64,000 nt of DNA from Cryphonectria parasitica EP155 (taxonomy: Eukaryota > Ascomycota > Sordariomycetes > Diaporthales > Cryphonectriaceae). The position numbers were made by a program, and so were the translations under genes. Below are positions 12,358 through 22,677 of this stretch, one piece after another (position 1 is the first letter of the stretch; each line of letters opens with the position of its first letter). The stretch is taken from the NCBI RefSeq assembly GCF_011745365.1, contig NW_024468909.1, positions 6,262,001-6,326,000 on the forward strand, given 5' to 3'. Below the pieces are notes generated by a model. That model saw nothing but the letters and a program-made list of their open reading frames with translations, was not told the origin of the DNA and ran no database searches.

Positions 12358-13386
12358 GGTGAGAAGAAGATTTCTGGGGTGGTAGTGTGGACAACGAGGC
12401 TGGCTCCTGAGGCTGCCGTTTTACAATCTTCATCCAAGGTAGAAGAGAGGAAAGGAACAAAGTATTGACTGGTTGTAAATATACAATATTATTCTTCCTT
12501 ACAGATCCAGACAAACCGCTCCTCTCAACCTCTCCGCTGTCGACTGATGCAGAGAGCAACGAGGTCGTGTTCTGTGTCGGACGTCCACATGGTGAAAGCA
12601 GGTGAGAAGCACCACCAGAAGAGACTAAAGACAGACAAGCTTTTTTAAAATAACATCTCGATCAAAGAAATACGTCCCAGCCGCTGCCAGGGAAAATTCG
12701 AGATGAGGTCCATGTGGGAACTCGGAGAGCCGCTGGGTCGATCCAACCAGGCTTAGGTTTGATGCAAGGCAAAGGCCGAGTTGGGGCTGTGGAAATGTCT
12801 AGAAACGCGACACTGACCGACACCCGACGCAACACAACATCGAACCTGTACTCTGTGCTGCAGAAATCCCCACCCAGCAAGTGATTGGCTCACACAAACT
12901 GCAGTAACGTGCAAACATCCTCTTGGCCAATCGACTATGGTTGTCACTGTTCAATCGGCAATTACTCTATTCTGTGTTCACTAGTTTGCTTCCTAGGAAT
13001 AACAAGAAAAACAGAAGAAAAAGCAGTGCAGGCTGTCAGCAGGAGTTCCATGGTACTGTACAACGGCTGCACCCAGATATCGGTATATCACTGGCAAAGC
13101 ATTGTTCTTATGCAGCATCACTGTTGGCTTCCACAATTGGTTGAAGTATAAGTGTTATATAATTTTTGTACACGGTTTTCAACCCAACGCCGTAGGCAAT
13201 GCAAGAAAGGACCACCCCCTCCCCCCCCAAAAAAAAAGAGCACCAAAGTCCCAAGTTTCCTATCGGCTTTTACGCTGTTGAGGTATGCGTGGTGAGTAGC
13301 TTCAGATTGGCTGCTTTTTCAACGTAAACGGAAATCTTTATCCTTGGCTTTGGAGCGGCCAAAAGCCATGCATAGCAGGCTGGTGC
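12358..13386. other. Intergenic region, MFS promoter side
   Basis: About 1 kb between the MFS start and the 3' end of the next minus-strand gene. Several short open frames overlap each other and lack domain or codon signal. A C-run followed by an A-run lies near 13217-13238. No gene is called. Confidence 0.5.
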
Positions 13387-16113
13387 TCAGCGGAGCATGT
13401 ATGACAAGTCAGGCAGGCCAGCCAAAATTCGCCTAGCAGCTGGCTCGTCCTCGCCATCATCTTGTGCGAAGCTGACGGATTTAGCCGGCAGCTTGATTGA
13501 GGGCTCTGGTTTGGGTGAGGTGACCATTGGGGTGATGACATTATGTAAAGGTGACGGTCGAACAAGGCTCAGCGAGGACTTCGGTGTATGATGGGCCCTA
13601 GCAGAAGGCGCGGCAGATATCGGCGTTGGTGGCTGTTTTGGCACCTGGAATACTGTTGGTGACTCAGCTCGCAGCGGCGCAGTCGGCGTAGGGGGTTTGG
13701 AGAGCGGAAAGGAGGCAGGTGATCCCGTCCTTGATGGTATAGAGAGGCTAGGCGACTGTAATGGAGTATCGAAACTGAACTCAGGTTTGGATGTTGTGGT
13801 TGGTGGAATTGCTGGAGGGGTAGGTGTGCTGTCGAAAGCCGAAAAATCCCACACATCACCTGAGGGGGCGGGCAACGAATTCTGTCCATTTTGATGAGGC
13901 ACAGCGCTGAGAGCAAGGGGCTTGTCGTGGGAGGGTACAGTTGCCGCAGGGGTCGTTGAGACTAGGCTGGCCATCGAGCCATTGATGCTGCTACTATCAA
14001 AGAAGCCGCTGGCAGGACGGCTGTCTGTTGCTGGAGAAGCAATCATCTCACCCCATTCCTCTTCGTCGTCATCCTCAACTGCTGGTACGGAACTACTCGG
14101 CTCCACCGACAGCTGAGGCGAAGGGGCAGCAGGAGGCGGCGCGAGGTGCAGGGAAGTTCGGCCCTCAGGAGGCTCAAGTATGCTGGGCGGTCTGCTACCT
14201 CCAGAATGGACCGAGCCGGCCTCAAAAGACGGCCTGGTATACTCGCTGGGTGGCCGTGGCGAGGCAGGTGTCAGTGAGCCATTGGTACCTGTACTCCACC
14301 CAAAGGTTGGCCCAGCAGGTGGCAAAGGGATACTCATCGGTGAACGCGGCGGTAGGCTCCTGACGCCCACCGAGACGTCTCTGGAGTGAGCTGGCCCCGC
14401 CGCCTGCACCTGGAGCGAGAGAGGCCGCGGTGGTGCTGCGACAGCAGCAGCGAAAGGAGCAGCAGGTTTCGGGATTTGCACGCTCTTCCTTTTACCAAAG
14501 ATCTCATCAAACGACAACGGTTCTGCTTTGGCTTTTGCGTCCCAGTCAAAAGCGCCGCCTTTGGCCATAGACCGTCCGCCTGCTGCCGAGCGACCTGCAT
14601 ACGGGCCCTCTTCCATCCAACGACGAACAATCTTGCTAGCATCCTCCCGGACCTTGGAGCCGACCCAGGAAACCCGACGATAAGTGTCGTCATCGCCCAG
14701 GTCATGCTTGCGCATTGTGCCCGGCCGAGAGATCCGATACCATGTCTTGCGCTCCGAGACCGTGGTGAAGCTATCTTTGATGATGCCCTCGACAGCATCC
14801 AGGCTGTAGTCCTTTGCACTTGGCTGCTCCTTGTCCAGTTTGGGTCCATCAAACAGCTTGTTGACAAGCTCCAGATCCGGGGTGAAGCTGATGGGACCAA
14901 ATTTGGCACGCATATTTTCGATATGACCCAAGTGCTCTTCTTCCTGTATCGGGCTCGTGACCGCAGCGATTCCAGATGCCACAGAGGCTTTTCGCAACGA
15001 TGCTTTCGAAAGAGAGCGAACGCGGCCCGCCCGCGAATTGCCTGGACGAGGTGATCCTGTCACTGAAGGCTTGCGTGATGGCTTGCCGGAATCAGAGTCC
15101 TCAGCGTCCTCAAAGTCACCAAAATCACTTGTGACATCGGTCTGGAAGCTCCTGATGCTCATGGATCGACTTGCGCTGCGTCGCCTGCCCTCGTTAGAGG
15201 CAGGGACCAACAGCGAATCGCCCGTGATTTTGGCCAGGCCATCGTACTTGTCCACCAGCTCCTGCACCTTGGCAGAAGATCTCCGAGGTATGGCAGCACG
15301 ATCTTTGCAATCCTCGTCCATGGAGGTAAGAGGTGAGTCTAGCCTCTCCTCATGGCGGCTGTCGTGCGAGACTGAGGACCGTCTCGAGAGGCTGGGCGAG
15401 TCCAGACGCTCCCTACCCTCCTCGTGTGTCTGAGGATCTGGTTCATTGTCCTCGCTGCTCTCTGTTACGGCCTCGACAGTCGGGTCCTGGGCCAATGTGG
15501 GTGTAGTAACGAGGTCTCTGGCGGAATCATCAACTTCGGCAGCCCCGTCTTCTTTGTTGTAATTATTGTCATCCTTCTCTTCCTCTGCTTCCTCGTGACT
15601 ATCCAGCGTCGAGAAGGCGGCCTGCTCGGCCGAGATATGTACAGCTGCCGGAAGGCTAAGGCGATTCTGGGAAAACTCGCTGACCCAAGGATCTGGAGAC
15701 GGCTGCCGGGACAGAGATCTAGCGCTGCTTCGGCGTGACACCGTCTTGCCCTGACCAGGTGTCAAAGATGCAGAAGCCGGCCAAGTAGTGGTTGGGCTGG
15801 GCTGACCCAGGCTTCCCTCTCTTGCCCTCGTTGACAGCGATGTCTGGCTCGAGTTCAAGCCGTGCTCCCCGCCCCACCCGGACCATCCGACATTGGATGT
15901 GGCAGCAGTTGGTGGTAAGGTTAGACTTGCGCCTGGTGAAGCCCAGCCACTCGGCGCATCGTCGTCCACTGCCCATGGTGAAATGCTCGATGACGATCGG
16001 GTTCTCGCCAGGGCACGGCCTGGTAGTTCGAGGTTGGTTGAGGCTTGTGTCGGAGGTTCAAGGGTAGAAGTGGAATCGTTCGTGGCCCATGGTGAGCCCC
16101 ATGGATCGTCCAT
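13387..16113 (-). CDS. Large Ser/Pro-rich disordered fungal protein of unknown function
   Basis: A single uninterrupted exon encodes 908 residues. It starts with a Trp-rich acidic motif (MDDPWGSPWATND); similar acidic Trp motifs recur (SISPWAVDDD, GWSGWGGE, SPDPWVSEF). The middle holds a conserved-looking block: two regions with KTWYRISRPGTMRKHD and VREDASKIVRRWMEEG, then FDWDAKAKAEPLSFDEIFGK. The rest is Ser/Pro/Glu-rich and probably disordered. The extreme C-terminus (RRILAGLPDLSYMLR) looks like a short functional motif. I do not recognise a named domain. Acidic Trp-containing repeats at the N-terminus resemble ear-binding peptides of clathrin accessory proteins, so a trafficking role is possible, but this is speculation from motif shape only. 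Confidence 0.75.
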   Translation of the reverse strand: MDDPWGSPWATNDSTSTLEPPTQASTNLELPGRALARTRSSSSISPWAVDDDAPSGWASPGASLTLPPTAATSNVGWSGWGGEHGLNSSQTSLSTRAREGSLGQPSPTTTWPASASLTPGQGKTVSRRSSARSLSRQPSPDPWVSEFSQNRLSLPAAVHISAEQAAFSTLDSHEEAEEEKDDNNYNKEDGAAEVDDSARDLVTTPTLAQDPTVEAVTESSEDNEPDPQTHEEGRERLDSPSLSRRSSVSHDSRHEERLDSPLTSMDEDCKDRAAIPRRSSAKVQELVDKYDGLAKITGDSLLVPASNEGRRRSASRSMSIRSFQTDVTSDFGDFEDAEDSDSGKPSRKPSVTGSPRPGNSRAGRVRSLSKASLRKASVASGIAAVTSPIQEEEHLGHIENMRAKFGPISFTPDLELVNKLFDGPKLDKEQPSAKDYSLDAVEGIIKDSFTTVSERKTWYRISRPGTMRKHDLGDDDTYRRVSWVGSKVREDASKIVRRWMEEGPYAGRSAAGGRSMAKGGAFDWDAKAKAEPLSFDEIFGKRKSVQIPKPAAPFAAAVAAPPRPLSLQVQAAGPAHSRDVSVGVRSLPPRSPMSIPLPPAGPTFGWSTGTNGSLTPASPRPPSEYTRPSFEAGSVHSGGSRPPSILEPPEGRTSLHLAPPPAAPSPQLSVEPSSSVPAVEDDDEEEWGEMIASPATDSRPASGFFDSSSINGSMASLVSTTPAATVPSHDKPLALSAVPHQNGQNSLPAPSGDVWDFSAFDSTPTPPAIPPTTTSKPEFSFDTPLQSPSLSIPSRTGSPASFPLSKPPTPTAPLRAESPTVFQVPKQPPTPISAAPSARAHHTPKSSLSLVRPSPLHNVITPMVTSPKPEPSIKLPAKSVSFAQDDGEDEPAARRILAGLPDLSYMLR

Positions 16114-17175
16114 GCTTGCGAGAGGAAGTTCTCATGATGTTGAAATGCTATATCGAATTCATCTGAGTGTCGTGAATGGAGATTTCACGACTGTCGCGTT
16201 CTGGGATCTTCGTCTTGCGCGTTGTTCACCAGGGAACGAGCCCCTCTCCAGGCAAGGGATGAATGGTGTCTCGGGAAGTCTGTTCTGTCTGTATTCCGCT
16301 CCAGATGTTCTCTGTATATACGAGTCTTGTCGTATCCAAAATTCTTTAGAGAATGTAGCGGTGTCCAAGAAAAGAAGCAAAGCGACGAGCAATGGGTGCA
16401 AGGTGGGGACGAGTTGAAATGGGCGGAGTGGCCGGTGGTGTAAGAGGTAAGGTTAATTGGTGAAGACCTAAGCTGGAGGAAGAGACGGCAGGAAGGAGAG
16501 AGTATAGAGAAATTCGGGCCCAGAATCAGGCCCAAAAGGAAACACGATTGTTTCCACCAGTCAGCAAGACCAGGCAGGCCACTGTTTGAGCCTCCACTTG
16601 TTTTTCTTCTCTCTTCTTATTCTTCTAAAGCCAGTGACAGTCCAGTCGTGCAAAGGGGAGAATTCGAAATTGGCATTTTGGACTAGTTCCTTGGTCGACC
16701 ACCATTGCATAATAATCACAGGTTATCGTACTCCATATTTTCGCCCTGGGTTCCTGAGGTCTACCACTGGAAGCACAGAGAAGCTCCAATTGGGACTCGA
16801 GACTGGTGGCAGTTTACCGCGGGGGAGGCAGGGGGTATTCAGGGGCATGCATCCCCTGCTGATGTACCTGGCACATGCAAGACAGCCCCGTTGAACCATA
16901 CAGTAGCACTGCTGGACCTCCGTACCATAGCGTTGAACTGACCGCTTACCTCATCGCCTTGCTTTATCAGCTGCCGATTCATCGCCGAAGTTTCTTTTCC
17001 GATGACAAAATATCTTGACGGCTGCTATTTGCATCGCCCATGCGAAATGGAGGCACCAAGAAAATTTACGACCTATATTCCTCCATGAACTGATCTGACG
17101 GAGGTTTGATATTCTCTCTCCACTATCTCCTTGCCATTTTTGACTACCAAGACTACCACACATTTGATCATAACA
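16114..17175. other. Divergent promoter region
   Basis: About 1.06 kb separating the 908-residue gene (-) from CFD1 (+). No gene or repeat was recognised. Confidence 0.5.
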
Positions 17176-18153
17176 ATGTCGTTGTCCAAAATAAAGAACA
17201 TTGTCTTGGTTGGTCTCCCAAATTGTCGCAAACTGCACAGAACCCTCTTTTTCTAACCAAGAGTGCATCAATAGGTCCTTTCGGGCAAAGGCGGAGTGGG
17301 CAAGTCTTCTGTGACCACTCAGTTGGCCCTCTCCCTTTCCCTCGCCGGCCATTCCGTTGGCGTCCTAGACATCGACCTGACCGGACCCAATATTCCACAC
17401 ATGTTCCGAGTGGCAGACCAAGGCCGCATCACACAAGGTCCTGATGGCTGGCTGCCCGTCGAAATACACGATGCCGGTCCTACAAAAGGCCGTGGCTCCC
17501 TGCGGGTCATGAGTCTGGGCTTCCTCGTGCGGCCAGGAGACTCGGTTGTGTGGCGCGGTCCCAAGAAGACGGCTATGATCAAGCAGTTCCTAACCGATGT
17601 CGCATGGGGCGAGACCGACTTCCTCTTAATCGATACACCGCCGGGGACGAGCGATGAACACATCTCAGCCGTCGAGTACCTCCTGCAGTTTGCGAGGCCC
17701 GACCAGCTGGCCGGTGCCGTGCTGGTCACCACTCCACAGGCCGTGGCCACGGCAGATGTGCGCAAAGAGTTGGATTTTTGCCAAAAGACAGGCATCCGCA
17801 TCATTGGCATTGTGGAGAACATGAGCGGCTTTGTGTGCCCCAACTGCTCCGAGTGCACCTATTTGTTCAGCAAGGGCGGAGGACAGGTTCTGGCACAGGA
17901 CTTTGGGGTCGAGTTTCTCGGCAGCGTGCCCATCGACCCGCAGTTCTCCGTCATGATCTCCAAAGGCAGGCGGCCAACCTACCCTGAGGGCACAGTCCTC
18001 CTCGGGCAGAACATGTCAGACAACACGAACGGGAACGGGACCGCTGAACACAGCGAGTCATTGGCGTCCATGTACCAGTACTGCTCTCTCTGCCCGGTCT
18101 ACAGATCCATCACGGAGAGTGTTGTTAGGATTGTAGGCACAACAGGGTCTTGA
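17176..18153 (+). CDS. CFD1: Cytosolic Fe-S cluster assembly ATPase Cfd1 (NUBP2 family)
   Basis: Exon 1 (17176-17208) encodes [11 protein letters not shown]; a 66-nt intron (GTTGGT..TAG) follows; exon 2 is 17275-18153. The 303-residue product has the deviant Walker A P-loop GKGGVGKS at residues 15-22, a Mrp/NBP35-type switch region ([13 protein letters not shown]), the [10 protein letters not shown] motif, and the CPNC pair (FVCPNCSEC) that binds the bridging cluster between subunits. Length and motifs match Cfd1/NUBP2 rather than Nbp35, which has an extra N-terminal four-Cys region. With Nbp35 it forms the scaffold of the cytosolic iron-sulfur assembly pathway. The donor GTTGGT is not canonical, but it is the only one that yields the expected [14 protein letters not shown] junction. 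Confidence 0.93.
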
Positions 18154-19382
18154 AACGATGCTGTACCATCGGATCCAAGACCCGGACTCTTGTGTTGTGT
18201 GTCTAGGACAGGCCCATTGCGCGAATCCATTGCAGCATTGCGGGCAAGTCGTCCTAAAAGGGGACTCGAACTCGTACCGAGTTGGAAGGCCCGTCTCGAT
18301 CATCCCGGTCCTACGTCAATCGGGGTGGACGCTTTGTGAGACAGACCGTTCAGGCTGCGAGAGAGCGAGGGAAAGTCAGGACATGACGGGTATTATTACG
18401 ACCAAGTGGCACAAGCAGCCCGCCGCGTCTCCTGTCCTCCCATATTATCTGCGATACCCATAGTAGTTCGTATATTATGTACGACATAGGAGGACTTGGA
18501 GCCAAATGAAAGGGATCTTCCGTCACACAGGTTTCAAACAAACCGAGAGAGATAAATCAAGAAATGTTATCCACATCTCTAAAGTAATGCAACATGAAAA
18601 GAAGGCTGCGACACGGTTATTCACATGTCTACTTGCCCCAGAGCCGCCTATACCGTCTTGAGGCTTGGCACTGGGGTTCCCTGGTCTTGGAGGGGGTGGA
18701 GGAGAGGGGGTTCTGTCTATCGACGTAATTGGCCTGGGTCTTGCTCCAAATTGCTCCAGTCATGGAAATCCACCCCACCATGGCAAGAGCAGCCAAGCAA
18801 ATACCCGCCTGCCCACCAATGCGACATTACACGGTTCGTCCAGAAAATTTCTATTCCCCCTTCTCAACAACCATCATCGACAACATTGACCTCGTCAACT
18901 GTCCGCAAGCACATATCAGATCTATGTTGGTGCGCCTCTGAGCTTGCCACTTTGTTTGTCTTCATAAAAACACCGATACTCCACAGGTATCGGCGCAGGC
19001 CTTGGTCTTCAAAGGCACACGACACACAGCAGCCCACCATTCCGTCGTCGCAAGTCTTCCTTCTTCCCCTTCCTGCCCGACCTCCCTAACGTCCCCTCGT
19101 GAGACGTTGAGACTATCCACCATCGCCTTATTGTAGCTGGCTCCGCCAGCACACGCAAGAAACCACCATCCTGTGGGCCTACCCTCTCAAACGGACGCCG
19201 CAAGGTCTGTTTGAGCTGGCAGTTAGTGTCCCGCGGAAGACATCCCTCTTCCTGCGCGTCTTGACCGACAAACACCTGTCGCGCACTCTCCTCGCCCGAG
19301 CCCCTCTCGACCTCGGCCTCTTCTCGCGGCCCCTTGCTCGTCACAGCCAGACATCGCTACTCCTCGGCAGAGCCAAACGGAT
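18154..19382. other. Intergenic region and long 5' leader of the decarboxylase gene
   Basis: This 1.2 kb includes the CFD1 3' end and the promoter and leader of the S-adenosylmethionine decarboxylase. From about 18924 to the start at 19383 the only ATG is that of a five-codon upstream ORF. The stretch 19020-19380 is pyrimidine-rich and GC-rich and lacks ATG, typical of a transcribed leader. Confidence 0.6.
18924..18941 (+). promoter_or_regulatory. Candidate upstream ORF (MLVRL) in the decarboxylase leader
   Basis: ATG TTG GTG CGC CTC TGA starts 459 nt before the main ATG at 19383, with no other ATG between them. Short upstream ORFs in AdoMetDC leaders are known to mediate polyamine control in animals and plants. 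Whether this one is in the mature mRNA is not shown by the sequence. Confidence 0.4.
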
Positions 19383-20966
19383 ATGGTCGATCTTGAGGTC
19401 CCCAACAGCAACGTCCTGTCGACATCTGAGGGTACTCCTCATCTGACCATCAATCACGATGTCGCTGCCGATCTAGACTCTTCGAACGCCTTCGAGGGCC
19501 CGGAGAAGCTGCTGGAGGTCTGGTTTGCGCCCAGCCCCTCCGCGCTCCCCCAGGGCGCCAAGGAGAATGGACTCTTGTCCGTCGCATCTAAGACCTGGGA
19601 GGGCATGCTTGATCTGGTCCACTGCCAGGTGCTGTCTGTCGTCTCATCTGGGCACATGGACGCCTACCTCCTGTCCGAGTCGAGCATGTTCGTCTTCCCC
19701 CACAAGCTCATTCTCAAGACGTGCGGCACCACGACCCTCCTCCTTGGCCTCCGACGGCTCTTGCGCATCGCTGCTGTCGACGCTGGATTCCCATTCCACA
19801 ATGCGCAGGACCTCGCAGACGAGAATGCGCTGGCCTCTCCCTACCGCGTCTTCTACAGCCGCAAGAACTTTCTATTTCCCGACAAGCAGCATGGGCCTCA
19901 CCGAAGCTGGGCCGACGAGTACAAGTTCCTGGACAAGCTGTTCGACAACGGCAGCGCCTATCTTGTGGGCAAGATGAACGGGGACCACTGGTATCTCTAC
20001 ATCACCACTCCCACCGCCCAGGTCACGCCTCCTCGGACCCCAGACAGCGAGAAGGGCTCCGGTCTCCCCGTCCGGCCCCCTTTTGCCAAGATCCCTACCG
20101 GTCTCATGTCCTCCTTTCCGCAGATGCCAGCTGGTGGGGACCCCCCTGACGAGACCCTGGAGATCCTCATGACGGACCTGGACTCCGAGAACGCCAAGCA
20201 GTTCTACCTCTCCCACGCGAGTGCGGTCGCGCGCGAGCGGGTTCCTCTGCAGGCGTGCGAGGCGAGACAGGCTGCGGTGGACAGCCTGGGCGACATGTCG
20301 TCGGATGACAATGGTGCCTCCAGCGTCGGCTCTCCCGTCAAGAGCGAGGATCCACTCGACGTTTTTGACCACAGCGCCGGGCCTGGTGGCGCTCAGACCC
20401 CGATGACCGACGTCGAGCAGCTCACGACCGAGGGGCACGCCCTCGGTACCGTCGTGTCCGATACCTGCGGCCTGTCCGAGGTGTACCCGCCCTCCAAGTA
20501 CCCCGACGCGCGCATTGACGCCTACCTCTTCTCGCCCTGCGGCTTCTCAGCCAACGCTGTCATCCCCGCGCCGGTTCAGGAGGCCGAGGACGGGAGCAAG
20601 ATCATGGGCCCCTCACACTACTTCACTGTGCATGTCACGCCGGAGCCCAACTGTAGCTTTGCCTCCTTCGAGACAAACGTCCCGGGCGGACAAAAGGGCC
20701 GCGAGACCAGTGAGGTCATCGAGCACGTGGTGGGCATCTTCAAACCTGGGCGGTTCATCGTCACCTTGTTCGAGGCCAAAGGCTCTGGGGTGCCCCGGAC
20801 CCCGGACCCTTATAGCATGCGCAAGTCGCGCACCGAGGCTATCGCTGGCTACCGGCGCGTTGACCGGATCGTGCACCAGTTTGACGACTATGATCTTGTG
20901 TTTGGCTTCTTTGAGAAGGACGACTGGACTGGATATGATGGTGCTCGGGTTGGCGAGATGATGTAG
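19383..20966 (+). CDS. SPE2: S-adenosylmethionine decarboxylase proenzyme
   Basis: An intronless frame of 527 residues. The proenzyme self-cleaves between Glu99 and Ser100 in YLLSESSMFVFPHKL, turning the serine into the pyruvoyl cofactor. Other family landmarks are GPEKLLEVWF near residue 40 (active-site Glu residues), KTCGTTTLL with the catalytic Cys, the SPCGFSANAV serine and the VHVTPEPNCSFASFE histidine. The enzyme makes decarboxylated AdoMet, the aminopropyl donor for spermidine and spermine. It is longer than the human enzyme (334 residues) because of hydrophilic inserts near residues 215-240 and 295-360, as in other filamentous fungi. The start was chosen as the first ATG after the ATG-free leader. 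A tiny upstream ORF may provide polyamine feedback. Confidence 0.95.
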   Translation: MVDLEVPNSNVLSTSEGTPHLTINHDVAADLDSSNAFEGPEKLLEVWFAPSPSALPQGAKENGLLSVASKTWEGMLDLVHCQVLSVVSSGHMDAYLLSESSMFVFPHKLILKTCGTTTLLLGLRRLLRIAAVDAGFPFHNAQDLADENALASPYRVFYSRKNFLFPDKQHGPHRSWADEYKFLDKLFDNGSAYLVGKMNGDHWYLYITTPTAQVTPPRTPDSEKGSGLPVRPPFAKIPTGLMSSFPQMPAGGDPPDETLEILMTDLDSENAKQFYLSHASAVARERVPLQACEARQAAVDSLGDMSSDDNGASSVGSPVKSEDPLDVFDHSAGPGGAQTPMTDVEQLTTEGHALGTVVSDTCGLSEVYPPSKYPDARIDAYLFSPCGFSANAVIPAPVQEAEDGSKIMGPSHYFTVHVTPEPNCSFASFETNVPGGQKGRETSEVIEHVVGIFKPGRFIVTLFEAKGSGVPRTPDPYSMRKSRTEAIAGYRRVDRIVHQFDDYDLVFGFFEKDDWTGYDGARVGEMM

Positions 20967-21425
20967 ACGCCTAGTCTATGTCTCTATCTCTGCCGAGAAA
21001 CCATGAACAACATCTGCACCACGATTCTTTTTCTTTTTCTTGGTCGTTGTCCCGTTCATGATTTTTGAGTTTTGGTGGATCACGCGACAATGTTGGAAAA
21101 GAAACACAAACGATCCCTCTCAACGCCTTTTCAGTTTCTCAAGAGAAAATCTGCAAGGGGCATTGACACCCTCGAAAAGTATTTCAATATCATATCATAT
21201 CATTGCTTATGCTATTCATTCAACTCTCCATAATTGATGCGGTACAAGGACTACCAAGGCCCTGTCGTCGTCGTCGTCATCGTCGTTGTCTTCGTCATTC
21301 TGGATCATAAAGCTGAAATAGCAGGTCCGCCAAGATAATAGCAGACCGTCCGGGGCACTTATTGTATACGCGGTGCCACCTTTAAAATCTCCAAATTTCC
21401 TTAACAAGAGAGTTGGGTCAGTCAT
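20967..21425. other. Convergent 3' spacer
   Basis: About 460 bp between the tail-to-tail decarboxylase gene and the unrecognised minus-strand gene. It contains a short CGT/CAT repeat near 21260-21295 and no gene. Confidence 0.5.
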
Positions 21426-22677
21426 TTAACCCTGGACGATAATTCCGTCGTCACAGAATCGCTGTATCGAGTCAATAGTCGACCCGTGTGGGTTCTGGAC
21501 TTCATCGCAGCACACATGGACCACGACTCCACGTGGCAGGTCGTCTGCTCCTGTTGGAGACCCTGTCAAGTACTTGTCAGCTTCTGAAGCTCATTCATCA
21601 TCCTTTGTTCTGAGGTGCAGAACACATGACCTACTCCCGTTGTATGACCAGTCTGGTCCAGACCATGTCCCGTCCACCCACAAACCACGGTCGAAAGCTT
21701 CCGCCTCGTGGCCCGGTATCTGGGAGAGCGCCCTATCTATGTCGTCAATACCCTCTCCGCGCTCCCAGCCCACAGGCATTTCAAGAGCTGGGGTATTATG
21801 GTGATGTGGAAGGGGACACGTACATAAGACCCAGGATCACAGGCAGCGATCCTGCCAGACCGCCTGAGTCGGGGGCCGCTCGGCTCGGATTCTTGTAAGA
21901 GTCAGGAACCAGCTTGCCCACCCAGGCCGCATCGCGCCCGACGGCATGCAAAAAACTCATCCGTGCACCAGCCATACTAACGCCCCCCCTGCTCTGGTAC
22001 ATGCCGAAGCTTAGGGGGTGGTACACTGCAGGCAGATCAGCCCAGGCCTGGACGGAGGGGAGGGAGGAAGAATCAAAATAGATGCCTAGAGTGCCAGAAG
22101 GGGAAAGACTCACTCTGCTCTATATCAATCTCGTTCACATCATAAGCCAATGCATCCCTCTCCATGTAGATGATGGGTCGAAAGGGGCAGCCGCGAAAAA
22201 CGGTACAGGTGGCAAACTTCAGCATATATGGTGTCTGATGGATGCTGCCGCCCAGTGTTGGAATCTGGGAGGCCAAGATGATGCCTCCTTCTGTGCCTGG
22301 GTTCCGGTGCCAGACATATTCTGAGGCCCTGGTGACACGGCCGTTCTTGTACCGGAACACTGGACTGGCCCCCTCCCTGGCGAAGTGGCTTGTTTTGGTC
22401 GGCGGAAGGATGATACCCCACCGGTCCTTCGAATACTCGCGTTTATACTGCTCGCTTAGGATCGGACAGTTGACCACGAAGAGGAAGCTGAGGGTGGGCG
22501 GCGGGACGGACCGATGGGAGGTGTGCTGCGCAGGGCCAGATCGGTGAGACTCATCCCGCCTCTTGTAATGGCCTGACCTGGGTGAGTGACCCTTTTGCTA
22601 GAGGCCTGATGATGAGCATGGCGGGATGAATGGTGGATTGTAACAAGATGGCTTACCTCTTTGACTGAGCTCCACAT
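21426..22677 (-). CDS. Unrecognised protein, five-exon model of 311 residues
   Basis: No single long frame exists, but five open segments join in frame with GT-AG introns: 22677-22657, 22525-22139, 22047-21831, 21787-21635 and 21583-21426 (introns of 131, 91, 43 and 51 nt). The product starts MWSSVKE and ends CDDGIIVQG. It has conserved-looking segments: VVNCPILSEQYKREYSKDRW, SEYVWHRNPGTEGGIILAS, FATCTVFRGCPFRPIIYMER, YHPLSFGMYQSRGGVSMAG and RGVVVHVCCDEVQNPHGS. No signal peptide, membrane segment or known domain was recognised. The 43-nt intron has a weak GTCTTA donor and the first exon is only seven codons, so those joins are the least certain. A decayed gene cannot be excluded, but the last intron removes the only in-frame stop cleanly. 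Confidence 0.42.

Noticed and set aside
18181..18320. tRNA-like T-arm sequence (antisense of GAGTTCGAGTCC)
   Set aside because: The bases flanking the loop do not pair into a five-base stem and no acceptor stem or D-arm could be folded. At most it is a decayed fragment.
22086..22113. A 28-nt GTGAGT..TAG intron in the unrecognised gene
   Set aside because: It restores frame, but is shorter than fungal introns normally allow. A 91-nt alternative with donor at 22138 also restores frame and was preferred.
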